A stretch of 33,934 bases of DNA from Polyangia bacterium (GTDB lineage: Bacteria > Myxococcota_A > Polyangia > Nannocystales > Nannocystaceae): contig JAUIJR010000008.1 in NCBI GenBank assembly GCA_030431075.1, positions 1 through 33,934 of the forward strand, in the 5' to 3' direction. Numbering within the stretch: position 1 is the stretch's first letter; each line of letters starts with the position of its first letter. The notes under the pieces are model-generated. The model was not told the origin of the DNA. It saw only the letters and a list, made by a program, of their open reading frames with translations, and did not search any database. The position numbers were made by a program, and so were the translations under genes. Positions 7,425 through 16,685 of this stretch are shown here, in pieces.

Positions 7425-8192
7425 ATGGCCAGCCCCTCCCCCCGCACCCCGAAATTCGAGGCCATCATGGTCGGCCTCGAGTGGCTCGGCTTGTTCGTCT
7501 TCGCTGGGCTCGCAGTCTCGATCGCGGCGGTGGTCGCCAGCAACACCATGGAGGAGCCCTGGTGGTTGCTGTTGCTGATCCCGATGATCCCGATCGGCTT
7601 CCTGATCGCGGACCTCGTGACCGGATTCGGGCACTTTTTTGCGGACAACTTCTGCTCCGCCGACACGCCGATCATCGGGCACGCCTTGGTGTTCCGCTTT
7701 CGCCAGCACCACGAAGACCAGCTCTTCATCTGCACCCTCGGCTTTCGTGAACTCAACGGGGGCCTGGCCGGCCTCGCGGTGCCCTGGCTCGGCCTCGGAC
7801 TTGGGCTCGCCCTCTACGGCGGGGCCGCCGCCACCATCACCGCCACCTTGTGCCTGAGCAGCGCCTTTTTCATGGCGTCCACCAACCAGATCCACCGCTG
7901 GGCGCACGAAAAAGCCCCGGCCGGGATCCGCTGGCTGCAAAAGCGCGAGCTCATCTTGTCCCCGCGCCGCCACGCCAAGCATCACAAGGCGCCGCACGAC
8001 ATCCACTTTTGTATCTCCTGCGGCTGGTGCAACACCCTGCTCGACCGCGTCCGCTTTTGGCACCACCTGACCGACTTCCTCGTCTTTTTGGGCTTCCCCC
8101 AAGCCGAAGAGTCCGTCATGGGGACCGCCCGCCAGCGCGCCCTCGCCGAAGCCACCACGACGGCCACCGTCAACGCCCGCGTCGAGGCCTGA
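7425..8192 (+). CDS. CarF/TMEM189-like lipid desaturase (plasmanylethanolamine desaturase family)
   Basis: The 255-residue protein has three to four membrane segments and the histidine motifs of the CarF/PEDS1 (Kua) family: H70 in 'GFGHFFAD', R-Q-H95-H96, 'TNQIHRWAH' (H157, H161), 'HAKHHKAPH' (H183, H186, H187, H191) and 'FCISCGWCNTLLD'. CarF of Myxococcus xanthus and human TMEM189 introduce the vinyl-ether bond of plasmalogens with a di-iron centre. Compared with those proteins from memory, the 'TRHDFIETNG' stretch after the first HH motif reads 'CTLGFRELNG' here, so one conserved histidine is missing and the 'HIDP' is 'HEDQ'. The activity may therefore differ. ATG at 7425 is used; no strong Shine-Dalgarno is seen. 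Confidence 0.8.
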   Translation: MASPSPRTPKFEAIMVGLEWLGLFVFAGLAVSIAAVVASNTMEEPWWLLLLIPMIPIGFLIADLVTGFGHFFADNFCSADTPIIGHALVFRFRQHHEDQLFICTLGFRELNGGLAGLAVPWLGLGLGLALYGGAAATITATLCLSSAFFMASTNQIHRWAHEKAPAGIRWLQKRELILSPRRHAKHHKAPHDIHFCISCGWCNTLLDRVRFWHHLTDFLVFLGFPQAEESVMGTARQRALAEATTTATVNARVEA

Positions 8193-8256
8193 ACGCCGCC
8201 CCACTCGCGGGGAGTTCTCTGGTGCGCGCCAGCGCGCTAGTCTCGCCCCCGTAGCG

Positions 8257-8829
8257 ATGGCGCGCGCAAAGTCCTCCACCACCAAGAACCCGAAGGGTCG
8301 GCGAGCGGCTCCCGCGGCCGAAGGCAGCGGCGCCCGAAAGGGCGCGAAGGCGCGAAGCGCCGGAGGAAGCGAAGCCAAGAAGACCGCGGCAAAGAAGAAG
8401 ACTTCGGCCAAGAAGACCGCGGCCAAGAAGCCGAAGCTCCTCTCCGGCGGAAACCCGCAGATCCCCAAAGGCGACGGCGACGGGCCGGTCCAGGACTACA
8501 TCGCGGCGATGCCGGGATGGAAGCAGGAGGTGGGTCGCACACTCGACGCCCTGGCCCAAGCGGCGCTGCCCAAGCTCAACAAGGCGGTCAAGTGGAACAC
8601 GCCCTTTTACGGGGTCGACGGCAGCGGCTGGATCATGGGCTTTCACTGCGTCACGAAGTACGTGAAGGTGACCTTCTTCAACGGCGAGGCCCTCGATCCC
8701 AAGCCGCCCGAGACCTCGTCGATGCCGAAGGTGCGCTACTTCCACATCTACGAGGGCGACGAGATCGACGCCAAGCAGTTCAAGAAGTGGCTGCGCCAAG
8801 CCGCCAAGGTCGAGGGCTGGTTTCCCTAG
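8257..8829 (+). CDS. DUF1801 domain protein with a Lys/Ala-rich histone-like N-terminal tail
   Basis: Of 190 residues, about 1-65 are rich in Lys, Ala and Ser with repeated K-K-T-A-A-K-K blocks like histone H1 or bacterial HC2 tails. The remainder (from 'GPVQDYIAAMPGWKQEV') is a DUF1801/YdhG-like domain: 'AVKWNTPFYG', 'IMGFHCVTKYVKVTFFNG' and a C-terminal 'KKWLRQAAKVEGW'. The DUF1801 fold resembles frataxin-like/YdhG proteins; no reaction is established. The tail could bind nucleic acid, which is inference. The gene follows the CarF homologue by 64 bases on the same strand and meets the cyclase gene tail to tail, nine bases apart. Confidence 0.85.
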   Translation: MARAKSSTTKNPKGRRAAPAAEGSGARKGAKARSAGGSEAKKTAAKKKTSAKKTAAKKPKLLSGGNPQIPKGDGDGPVQDYIAAMPGWKQEVGRTLDALAQAALPKLNKAVKWNTPFYGVDGSGWIMGFHCVTKYVKVTFFNGEALDPKPPETSSMPKVRYFHIYEGDEIDAKQFKKWLRQAAKVEGWFP

Positions 8830-8838
8830 CGCGGGGGG

Positions 8839-10503
8839 CTAGGCCTGGCGTTTGCCGAGCACCTGGTAGACCAAGATCGGCTCGGCGCGGCCTTTGACCT
8901 GGTATTCGCGGATGGGCTCGGCTTCGATGCGATCTTTGACCAGCTCGTAGAGTTGGCCCGAGATGACGATGTCGCAGCCGAGGTCCTTGGTCAGGCCTTC
9001 GAGGCGGGAGGCCACATTCACCGTGTCACCGATGACCGTGTACTCCATGCGCTCCGAGTGGCCCATGTTGCCGGCCACGACTTGCCCGTAGTGCAGACCC
9101 ACGCCCGTGCGGATCTCGGGGAGGCCGCGGGCCGCGAAGTCTTCGTTGATCTTGGCCAGCTTGTCTCGCATCTCCAGCGCGGCCAAGACCGCTTGGAGGG
9201 GGTCTTCGGGCTCGGGGGTCGGGGCGCCGAAGACGGCCATGATCGCGTCTCCGATGAACTTATCGACCACGCCGCGGTGGGTCAGGATGCTCTCGACCAT
9301 CCCCGAGAAGTACTCGTTGAGGAAGTCGAGGAGCTCGCGCGGGGGCATGCGCTCCGAGATGCTCGTGAACGATCGGATGTCCGAGAAGAGCACCGTCACC
9401 GGGACCAGCTCGCCGCCCAGCTCTTGGTCGCGCGCCATCAGGTGGTCGGCCACCTGACGCGTCACATAGCGGCCAAAGGTCTCTTTGAGTCGGTCCCGCT
9501 CTTCGAGCCCCTCGAGGGCCGCGTTGAAGCTCTCCGAGAGCAGCTGGAGTTCGTCGTGGGTCTCGATGACCTTCGCTTTTTCGTACTTGCCCTCGCGTAG
9601 CTTGCGGGCGGCTGCCGCCATCGATTCGATCCCGCTCGCCAGCTTGTGCGCGTAGCGCAGGGCCAAGCCGAGCACGACGAGGATGGCGACGCCGAGGATG
9701 CCGAGGTGGCGGTAGAGGTCGCGCCGGGCCATCGCGCGCAGCTCGCTTACGTCCCGCGTCGCCGTGAGCTCGACGAGGTGTCCGTGCGCCTGCAGCTTGT
9801 GGGGATGAAAGGTCTCGAGCGCGAAGAGGTGGTCGTGATCTTCTTTGAAGACCACCTCTTCTTTGGCGCTGCGTAGATCCGGGGCGGGATGCGAGGCCGT
9901 GGTGGCGACGCGCTCACCGTCGACGCTGAGCACCAAGTCGGCGTCGAGCAGCTCGGCCAGGTGGTCGAGGTAGTGCGCGTCCATCGGCGTCACGAGGGCC
10001 AACGCCCCCACGCGCTTGCCCTCGTGCTCGACCGGCGCGGCATCGACCAAAGCGTAGCCCTCGTTGACGGCGAAGAGGCCCGAGACTCGCTCCCCGGCCA
10101 GAAGTTTGGCGAAGGCCGGGCTCGCGTCCACCTGCAAGGAGGGCACGCCGTCTTCTTCGTTGGCGATGCCCACGGTCTGGCCCTGGGCGTCGGTCGCGAT
10201 GATCTCGTGGTGGGCGAAGGCGCCGGCGATCTGGTCGACGAAGCTTTGGACCTCGGCCCGATCCCCCGAGGCCAGCGCTTCGTCGAAGTGCGCGTCGTGA
10301 GCGGCGAAGTCGACGGCGAGCAAGGCGTGTTGCTCGTAGTCGGCCAGCATGTCGTCGAAGTGACGGCCGATGGCTTCGAGGTGCAAGCCCGCCTCGTCGA
10401 GGAGTTCGTGCTCGGCTGCGCGCTCCGTGGCGATCGCGCCCACGATGGCGGGCACGAAGGACCCGAGGACCAAAGCGATCAGCTTCGTCCGAACGGAGGC
10501 CAT
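8839..10503 (-). CDS. Membrane-bound class III adenylate/guanylate cyclase with Cache-like sensor and HAMP
   Basis: The protein has 554 residues from the ATG at 10503, which starts directly at a short n-region and TM1 (about residues 8-25). A periplasmic region of about 240 residues contains 'GYALVDAAPVEHEGKRVGAL', as in Cache sensors. TM2 (about 267-284), a HAMP segment and a coiled linker follow. The cyclase domain (about 366-546) keeps both metal aspartates (D375 in FSDIRSF and D419 in IGDAIMAVFG), Lys415 in VVDKFIGDA, and Asn496/Arg500 in 'GDTVNVASRLEG', so it should be active. The Lys/Asp pattern suits ATP as substrate, giving cAMP. A longer in-frame start at 10635 would bury TM1 behind an unlikely leader. 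No effector gene is adjacent. Confidence 0.9.
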   Translation of the reverse strand: MASVRTKLIALVLGSFVPAIVGAIATERAAEHELLDEAGLHLEAIGRHFDDMLADYEQHALLAVDFAAHDAHFDEALASGDRAEVQSFVDQIAGAFAHHEIIATDAQGQTVGIANEEDGVPSLQVDASPAFAKLLAGERVSGLFAVNEGYALVDAAPVEHEGKRVGALALVTPMDAHYLDHLAELLDADLVLSVDGERVATTASHPAPDLRSAKEEVVFKEDHDHLFALETFHPHKLQAHGHLVELTATRDVSELRAMARRDLYRHLGILGVAILVVLGLALRYAHKLASGIESMAAAARKLREGKYEKAKVIETHDELQLLSESFNAALEGLEERDRLKETFGRYVTRQVADHLMARDQELGGELVPVTVLFSDIRSFTSISERMPPRELLDFLNEYFSGMVESILTHRGVVDKFIGDAIMAVFGAPTPEPEDPLQAVLAALEMRDKLAKINEDFAARGLPEIRTGVGLHYGQVVAGNMGHSERMEYTVIGDTVNVASRLEGLTKDLGCDIVISGQLYELVKDRIEAEPIREYQVKGRAEPILVYQVLGKRQA

Positions 10504-10611
10504 GGCCGAGTTTCCGAGAAGTGGGCAGCGCACGCAATCAGCGAGTCGCAGTGCCACTCCAGGAGAGGCCAGGGCCTCGAGCCGCCAGCGCGCGCTCACG
10601 GGATCGGCGAG

Positions 10612-10638
10612 GGCGTGGTATCCTCGGCGGACCACGCC
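10612..10638. promoter_or_regulatory. Inverted repeat in the divergent cyclase / small-gene region
   Basis: GGCGTGGT (10612-10619) and ACCACGCC (10631-10638) form a perfect 8-base dyad separated by 11 bases. It lies between the cyclase start (10503) and the rightward small gene (10726). It could be an operator or an RNA hairpin. No regulator gene is close by. Confidence 0.35.
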
Positions 10639-10725
10639 GAAGTGCTGACTGCCTCCTCGTGGGCCTCATCGAGATCCGCGCATCCTCAAGGTCCGCCACC
10701 GACGTCGAGCGAGCGAGTCCCTTCG

Positions 10726-10950
10726 GTGAATTCCCAGAGCAAACACCACTTCGAGATCTGGAGTCACGACGCCGAGGGCCCGCGCCTGCACGGGCGGGCC
10801 GCGGGACTCACCTTCGAAGATGCCTGCAAGCAGCTCGCGTCCGAGTCGGTGGACTTTTGGACGCACTTCTCCCGCGGCAGCTACCGCGGCGAGCGCCTCT
10901 ACGCGAGCAAGCGAGAGGCGCTCGACGCCGCCGCGCGAATTTCGGGCTGA
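10726..10950 (+). CDS. Small hypothetical protein, 74 residues
   Basis: It is read from a GTG at 10726, giving (M)NSQSKHHFEIWSHDAEGP and then 'GLTFEDACKQLASESVDFW' and 'REALDAAARISG'. Two short beta strands and a helix with an aromatic FEIW start suggest a compact soluble domain. The frame is open much further upstream, but that part is antisense to the cyclase gene and looks like shadow. I do not recognise a family. It ends four bases from the stop of rhlE, inside a 12-base palindrome. Confidence 0.6.
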   Translation: MNSQSKHHFEIWSHDAEGPRLHGRAAGLTFEDACKQLASESVDFWTHFSRGSYRGERLYASKREALDAAARISG

Positions 10951-10954
10951 GCGC

Positions 10955-10958
<4 letters not shown>
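10947..10958. terminator. Palindrome holding both convergent stop codons
   Basis: CTGAGCGCTCAG is a perfect 12-base palindrome. It contains the TGA of the rightward small gene (10948-10950) and the TGA of rhlE (10957-10955). It has no loop or T-run, so a terminator role is only a suggestion. Confidence 0.3.
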
Positions 10959-12280
<1,322 letters not shown>

Positions 12281-12513
12281 GTAGTTCTCGCGTGGACGGT
12301 CCCGCGTCGCGGGTTCGGGTCCACCTGTTTCGTTCTCGGGGCGTCGACCTCTCCGGGGGCTCCAGCGCCGAGTTCCGGGTCATTCCGGCTCCCTCGGCGG
12401 GCCAAGGCGGTCGAAGCTGGGCCCCTCCTACCACAAGCGACGCACGCGCGCCCTTTTCGGACACCCGCCTAGCTCACGCGGCGCCACGACCGCGCTCGGC
12501 CCGAAGTCGGCCT

Positions 12514-13713
12514 CTAGCCGCACTCCGCGATGTCTGGGCCCGGGCCGGCGCCCTGGTCCGGATCCTCGCAGCTGCCCGAAGGCGAGGTCTCGTGGGTGAA
12601 GCACTCGCCCGGGTTCTCGTCGCACCAGCTGGTGCAGGTCTCGACCTTGCACGAGCGCCAGTTGAGGGTGTGGAAGTTCGAGTCGCGGGCCTTGCCCCAA
12701 AAGAAGGTCTGACAGCCCGCCGACAAGATCGGGCCGCAGTGCCCTTCGCAGCGCATGATGCCGTTCTCGTCGGGCTTGCGCTCGTTGACGAAGGCGTCGA
12801 TCACGTCGGCACAGGTCGCGCCGCCGCCCTCGCCTTGCACGTGCTCGCCGCAGCGACCAAAGGACGCGTGCGCGCCGTTTTGCGAGTCGTACTCGGCTTC
12901 GGAGTTGGCGCAGGGGTGACAGTCGACGCACTCGACCATGGGCGGCAGACCCGAGGGCGGGCACTCCACCCAGCCCTCGTCGCAAGCCCGCTTGCGCCAG
13001 TAGTTGATGCGCTCGATGCAGCTGGTGCCCTCGGTCTTCCAGGTCGCACGCGTCGTGTTGTGCGGCGGGCACTCCCACTCACAGGCCTGATCCAGGGCCT
13101 TGGGCACGCAGGGGCACACCGAGCTGTAGCGCTCGCCGAAGCAGTTGCCGTTGCCGGGATCCGAGCCGCAGCTGAGCTGCGTTTCGTCGGGGAAGTAGCA
13201 GCTCTTGGTGCCGTTCTCGTCGGTCTCGATCGAAACCAGGTACATGCCCTCGCCCGGCGCCACCGAGTCCCAACAACCGCCGGCGCGGCACTCGAAGCCC
13301 AGGCCCTCGGCCACCGGCGCGAAGCTCTCCATGTCCGGATAGATCACCGGGCGTCCCTGATCGCAAGCGTGGTACTCGCAGTTTTCGCCCAAGGCCCGCT
13401 CGCACACGGCTTTGCAGCTCGGGCCGTTGGTGTTGCCGTCGTCCTTCATCACCCACACCACGTCCTCGGCCGGGTCGGGCCAGCAGGTGTAGCCCTCGGC
13501 GCAGTGGGTGCCGTCCGGCAAGGTCGTGCCCGTCTCGCCTTCGGACTCGGAGCTCGAGGCCTCGCCTTCGCCCGAGACCTCGCCGCTTTCGCCGTCGCCT
13601 TTGCCCTCGCCGTCGCAGCTGCACGCACCGGGCGCGAAGACCGACGCCGTGACCAGGAACCCGCCGATGAGAAGGTCGAAGCGAGAGCCCATCCGTCGCG
13701 TTGCCCGAGCCAT
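12514..13713 (-). CDS. Exported Cys-rich protein with a divergent CAP/SCP-like domain
   Basis: The protein has 399 residues from ATG 13713 (MARATRRMGSRF, a basic n-region); ATG 13692 is an equally possible start. A hydrophobic stretch ends in 'FAPGACSCDG', probably an exported or lipid-anchored terminus with an imperfect lipobox. An acidic Gly/Ser/Glu linker (about 35-65) and a very Cys-rich body follow. Residues about 231-340 show a CAP-like order: an Asn in 'CIERINYWRKRACDEG', H282 and E290 in 'HASFGRCGEHVQG', 'IDAFVNERKP', and H325 in 'CEGHCGPI'. These fall where CAP proteins have their His/Glu/His set. I judge this a divergent CAP domain; this is inference from pattern, and the N-terminal half is unrecognised. 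Confidence 0.65.
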   Translation of the reverse strand: MARATRRMGSRFDLLIGGFLVTASVFAPGACSCDGEGKGDGESGEVSGEGEASSSESEGETGTTLPDGTHCAEGYTCWPDPAEDVVWVMKDDGNTNGPSCKAVCERALGENCEYHACDQGRPVIYPDMESFAPVAEGLGFECRAGGCWDSVAPGEGMYLVSIETDENGTKSCYFPDETQLSCGSDPGNGNCFGERYSSVCPCVPKALDQACEWECPPHNTTRATWKTEGTSCIERINYWRKRACDEGWVECPPSGLPPMVECVDCHPCANSEAEYDSQNGAHASFGRCGEHVQGEGGGATCADVIDAFVNERKPDENGIMRCEGHCGPILSAGCQTFFWGKARDSNFHTLNWRSCKVETCTSWCDENPGECFTHETSPSGSCEDPDQGAGPGPDIAECG

Positions 13714-13872
13714 GGCCCCGGGATTGTGCCCTAGATCACTCGCGCGGAGCGCAAAAATCCCGGCACCCAGATTGGGCCACGAACCCAACGCGGTTGCGCT
13801 AAACCCTTGAAACTACGAACAAAGAACCGCTGACGGGACGTGCCGAAACCCGCGGGCGTGTCACCATGGACC

Positions 13873-15084
13873 ATGGCCGACGCCCCCGAGGACGTGCCGC
13901 ACCACATCGAGGAGCTTCGCGGGGCCACCCGGCTGGCCGTCGAAGCGACCAAGGGCGTAACGGCGCTGGTCGAGGAGATGCACAAGGGCATCGCCAGCGG
14001 GCCGTCGATCTTGGGCCGGCCCCTCGAAGCACCCGTCGAGGCCATCACCAAGCTCGTGTACGGCAGCATCAAGGGGGTGACCGGAGTGGTCGGAGCGGGA
14101 ATCGATCAGGCCCTCGCTCGCCTCACGCCCCTGCTTCGCCAACGTGCGCCCGGGCCAGAGCGAGAAGCCGTCGTCTCCGTGCTCAACGGGGTCCTGGGCG
14201 ATTACCTCGCGAGCACCCAAAACCCGCTCGCCATCTCGATGCGTGCGCGACGGGACGGGAGAGCTCTCCCCCTCGACCCGCCCCAGCCCGATGCCCTGTC
14301 GGCAGCCTACCCGGAGGCCTCCCCTACCTTGCTCGTCATGGTCCCCGGCCTGTGCATGAACGATCGCCAGTGGCGTCGTGGCGAGCACGATCACGGTGCG
14401 GCCCTCGAAGCGGAGCTCGGCTGGAGTCGCGTCGACCTGCGCTACAACAGCGGTCTACACATCTCTCAAAACGGCGAAAAGATGGCCGAGACCCTGGAGG
14501 CTTTGGTTCGGGCGTGGCCCGTCGAGGTGCAGTCCATTCATCTGCTCGCGCACAGCATGGGGGGCCTCGTCGCACGGAGCGCCGCCCGCGTCGGGGAGTT
14601 GCGCGCACACGCCTGGCGCAACCGCCTGCGCAGCGCTGTCTTTTTGGGGACGCCTCACCACGGAGCGCCACTCGAGCGCGGTGGCAATTGGCTCGAAGTG
14701 GTCGTGGGCCAGATCCCTTACGCCGCTCCTCTCGCGCGCCTGGGCCGGATCCGCAGCGCCGGCGTGACGGATCTTCGCTACGGCTACGTACTGCCCGAGC
14801 ACTGGGAGGGACGGGACCGCTTCGAAGCCACCCCCGACCACCGCACCCCCCTGCCCCTGCCCGCCGATGTCGACTGCCATGCCTTGGCCGGCAAGTTGGC
14901 CAAGATGAAGAACGACGGCATGGTGCCCGTGGCCAGCGCCTTGGGACGCCACGAGCGCAAGCCCGAGCTCAGTTTGGACTTCCCCGAGACCCGCCGTGCG
15001 GTCCTCGATGGCGTCGGACACATCGACTTGCTGGACAAAGACGAGGTCTACCCGCAGCTACGCGTGTGGTTTGGCACGAGCTGA
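13873..15084 (+). CDS. Alpha/beta hydrolase (lipase/PGAP1-like)
   Basis: The protein has 403 residues from ATG 13873; GTG 13840 would add 11. About 140 N-terminal residues are helical (ATRLAVEATKGVTALVEEMH). The hydrolase domain follows, with an oxyanion loop (MVPGLCMNDRQW), a nucleophile elbow AHSMGG (Ser228), 'VFLGTPHHGAPLERGG' as in triacylglycerol lipase and PGAP1-type esterases, Asp348 in 'NDGMVPVASA' and His383 in 'GVGHIDLL'. The Ser-Asp-His triad is therefore complete. There is no signal peptide, so it is probably cytoplasmic or membrane-associated. The substrate is unknown, perhaps a lipid ester. The gene converges on the haemolysin III gene, 24 bases away. Confidence 0.85.
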   Translation: MADAPEDVPHHIEELRGATRLAVEATKGVTALVEEMHKGIASGPSILGRPLEAPVEAITKLVYGSIKGVTGVVGAGIDQALARLTPLLRQRAPGPEREAVVSVLNGVLGDYLASTQNPLAISMRARRDGRALPLDPPQPDALSAAYPEASPTLLVMVPGLCMNDRQWRRGEHDHGAALEAELGWSRVDLRYNSGLHISQNGEKMAETLEALVRAWPVEVQSIHLLAHSMGGLVARSAARVGELRAHAWRNRLRSAVFLGTPHHGAPLERGGNWLEVVVGQIPYAAPLARLGRIRSAGVTDLRYGYVLPEHWEGRDRFEATPDHRTPLPLPADVDCHALAGKLAKMKNDGMVPVASALGRHERKPELSLDFPETRRAVLDGVGHIDLLDKDEVYPQLRVWFGTS

Positions 15085-15108
15085 GTCGCGCAAAACCTCG
15101 CCGCGAAC

Positions 15109-15846
15109 TCAGCCCAGCACAGGTTGTGCGCCGAACGAGGTCGACGGGTCGAGCGTAGTCTCAGACTGGGCGTCGGCGAGAGCTCGGGCCTCGGTCGCCG
15201 CGATGAGCACGCGGACGCACTCGAGGTGAAACAGTGCACCCACGACGACCGCGATGTGAAACACCTCGTGGGAGCCGATCACCCCCTCGATCCATGCAGG
15301 GCCACCGGCGAAGTCGTAGGCGGCACCGACCGAGTAGGCGACTCCGCCCCACAACAACCAGCGGACACCGCTCCATCCCCGGCGCTTCCAGAGCACCCAA
15401 GCCGAGATGATGCCGACCCAGCCCAGCCCCAGGTAGAGCGTCAAGCTGAACCACTCGGCCATGGAGTCGAAGAAGATCGTCTTGAGCGTCAGCGCAGTGA
15501 CGGCGAGCACCCAGACAACGGCGACGAACCATCGTCGCCACGGGCCACGAAAGGCGACCCCATGAATCGCCGTGAAGGTGCCGGCGATCATCACGAAGAT
15601 GGCGGCGTGATCGATGACCTGCATGACCGCCCGGCCTTGGCCTTGCACGTGAAGTAGGTGGTAGGTGCCGCTGACGCCGAACAAGAGGGCCGCCCCGAAC
15701 ACGAAAACCCCGAGGGCCACACGTTCGGCCTTGGAGCGTCCGACGCGAACGATCCGGCGGCCGACCACCAAGATCATCGCTGCGACCAGGAGGTGCAGTA
15801 GCGAGCTGAAGGGTTCGAAGAACCCGGGGATGGAGACGATGCCCAC
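15109..15846 (-). CDS. Haemolysin III / PAQR family membrane protein
   Basis: The 245-residue protein has seven hydrophobic segments and the PAQR signature residues: 'FSSLLHLLVA' in TM1, 'SGTYHLLH', 'VIDHAAIFVMIAGTF' and 'SHEVFHIAVVVGALFH'. These conserved Ser, Asp and His residues form the putative zinc site in the family. Characterised members range from bacterial 'haemolysin III' to eukaryotic adiponectin receptors with ceramidase activity; the role of this one is unknown. I chose GTG at 15846 because GGAG lies six bases before it; the longest frame starts at TTG 15858. Confidence 0.87.
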   Translation of the reverse strand: MGIVSIPGFFEPFSSLLHLLVAAMILVVGRRIVRVGRSKAERVALGVFVFGAALLFGVSGTYHLLHVQGQGRAVMQVIDHAAIFVMIAGTFTAIHGVAFRGPWRRWFVAVVWVLAVTALTLKTIFFDSMAEWFSLTLYLGLGWVGIISAWVLWKRRGWSGVRWLLWGGVAYSVGAAYDFAGGPAWIEGVIGSHEVFHIAVVVGALFHLECVRVLIAATEARALADAQSETTLDPSTSFGAQPVLG

Positions 15847-16081
15847 GGCGATCTCCAACGTGCATCATCTCCATCGACTTCGACATCGCCACGCGGTCGC
15901 CTTCTTGTCTCGATCTCGTCGAAGCACCCCTTCGACCACCCCCGATCGAAGGTCGAGGGGACACGAGTGGAGGCCGGGGTACCGACGACCCGATCCGCCG
16001 GCAACAATGAGGCGGGCTCCTGGGGTTCGACAGTGCTACGGTTCCGACAACCGGTGGACGTGGTCCGACCGTCGTCTGACC

Positions 16082-16315
16082 ATGTCCAAACCCGATCCCA
16101 CATCAGCACCGCCGCCCCCCGACTTTCGATGGGTCTACTCCCCTCAGGGACGCCTTTGGCACGCGCATAGCCCCCACGCCGCAGTCTTTTGGTGCGGTCG
16201 CTCCTCGATGGGGACCCCCCGCGCGGACTCCACCGCCGAGCTTCCCCACCCCGACCAACGCTGCGCGCGATGCGATCGCGCGACGACGCCCGACCCCGCG
16301 CGCCGCCCCGCTTGA
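16082..16315 (+). CDS. Small putative zinc-binding protein, 77 residues
   Basis: It begins MSKPDPTSAPPPPDFRWVYS, then has 'GRLWHAHSPHAAVFWCGRSS' and 'HPDQRCARCDRA'. The His pair, a lone Cys-Gly-Arg and the terminal C-x-x-C form a pattern seen in many short bacterial zinc-ribbon-like proteins of unknown function. There is no Shine-Dalgarno. It faces an even smaller leftward gene, with a 16-base palindrome between the two stops, which makes both more believable. It could still be a chance frame. Confidence 0.5.
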   Translation: MSKPDPTSAPPPPDFRWVYSPQGRLWHAHSPHAAVFWCGRSSMGTPRADSTAELPHPDQRCARCDRATTPDPARRPA

Positions 16316-16340
16316 GTAGGGTCCCCTCGCGCCGGTGAGT

Positions 16341-16356
16341 CCGACGCTAGCGTCGG
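16341..16356. terminator. Perfect 16-base palindrome between two small convergent genes
   Basis: CCGACGCTAGCGTCGG reads the same on both strands. It starts 25 bases past the stop of the rightward small gene and contains the TAG stop of the leftward one. No T-run follows on either strand. A shared bidirectional terminator or a protein-binding site are both possible. Confidence 0.4.
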
Positions 16357-16511
16357 CGGCCCCGCGCCCGGAGGTGTTCGGGCTCCGGGGCCCGCGCCCG
16401 CACAGCCGTCAGACTCGCCCGCCAGTCCACCCACCAACCGCCAACCAAAAGGGCGAGAAAACCCGGGGCGATTGCGATGAAGGCGAGTGACGCGAGTGTT
16501 TCGAGTTCCAT
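16347..16511 (-). CDS. Small single-pass membrane protein, 54 residues
   Basis: Read from an ATG at 16511 it begins MELETLASLAFIAIAPGFLA, then LLVGGWWVDWRASL, and ends with an Arg-rich tail (ARGRRR). Residues about 6-27 form one clear membrane helix with a Trp belt and positive charges on the C-terminal side, as expected for an inner-membrane protein with a cytoplasmic tail. The Shine-Dalgarno is weak. Its stop lies in the palindrome at 16341-16356. I know no family; it might be a regulator of a membrane complex or a spurious frame. Confidence 0.45.
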   Translation of the reverse strand: MELETLASLAFIAIAPGFLALLVGGWWVDWRASLTAVRARAPEPEHLRARGRRR

Positions 16512-16685
16512 GGGGTCCGTTCGGCGACGCGGCGGCCGAGGCGGACCGAGCTATCTACCATACACGCATCGCGCGTGGGAGCAAGGCCGGATCCGAGAGA
16601 CGCAACCCGCGGCATCTGTGTAGGGTCATGGCGGCCAGCCTCGGTTCGCTTTCCCGAGGTGGAGACTTCTCGCCATACTCCCCCC

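Noticed and set aside
15665..16081. Upstream extension of the 77-residue gene
   Set aside because: That part is antisense to the haemolysin III gene and then non-coding; only the part from 16082 looks like protein.
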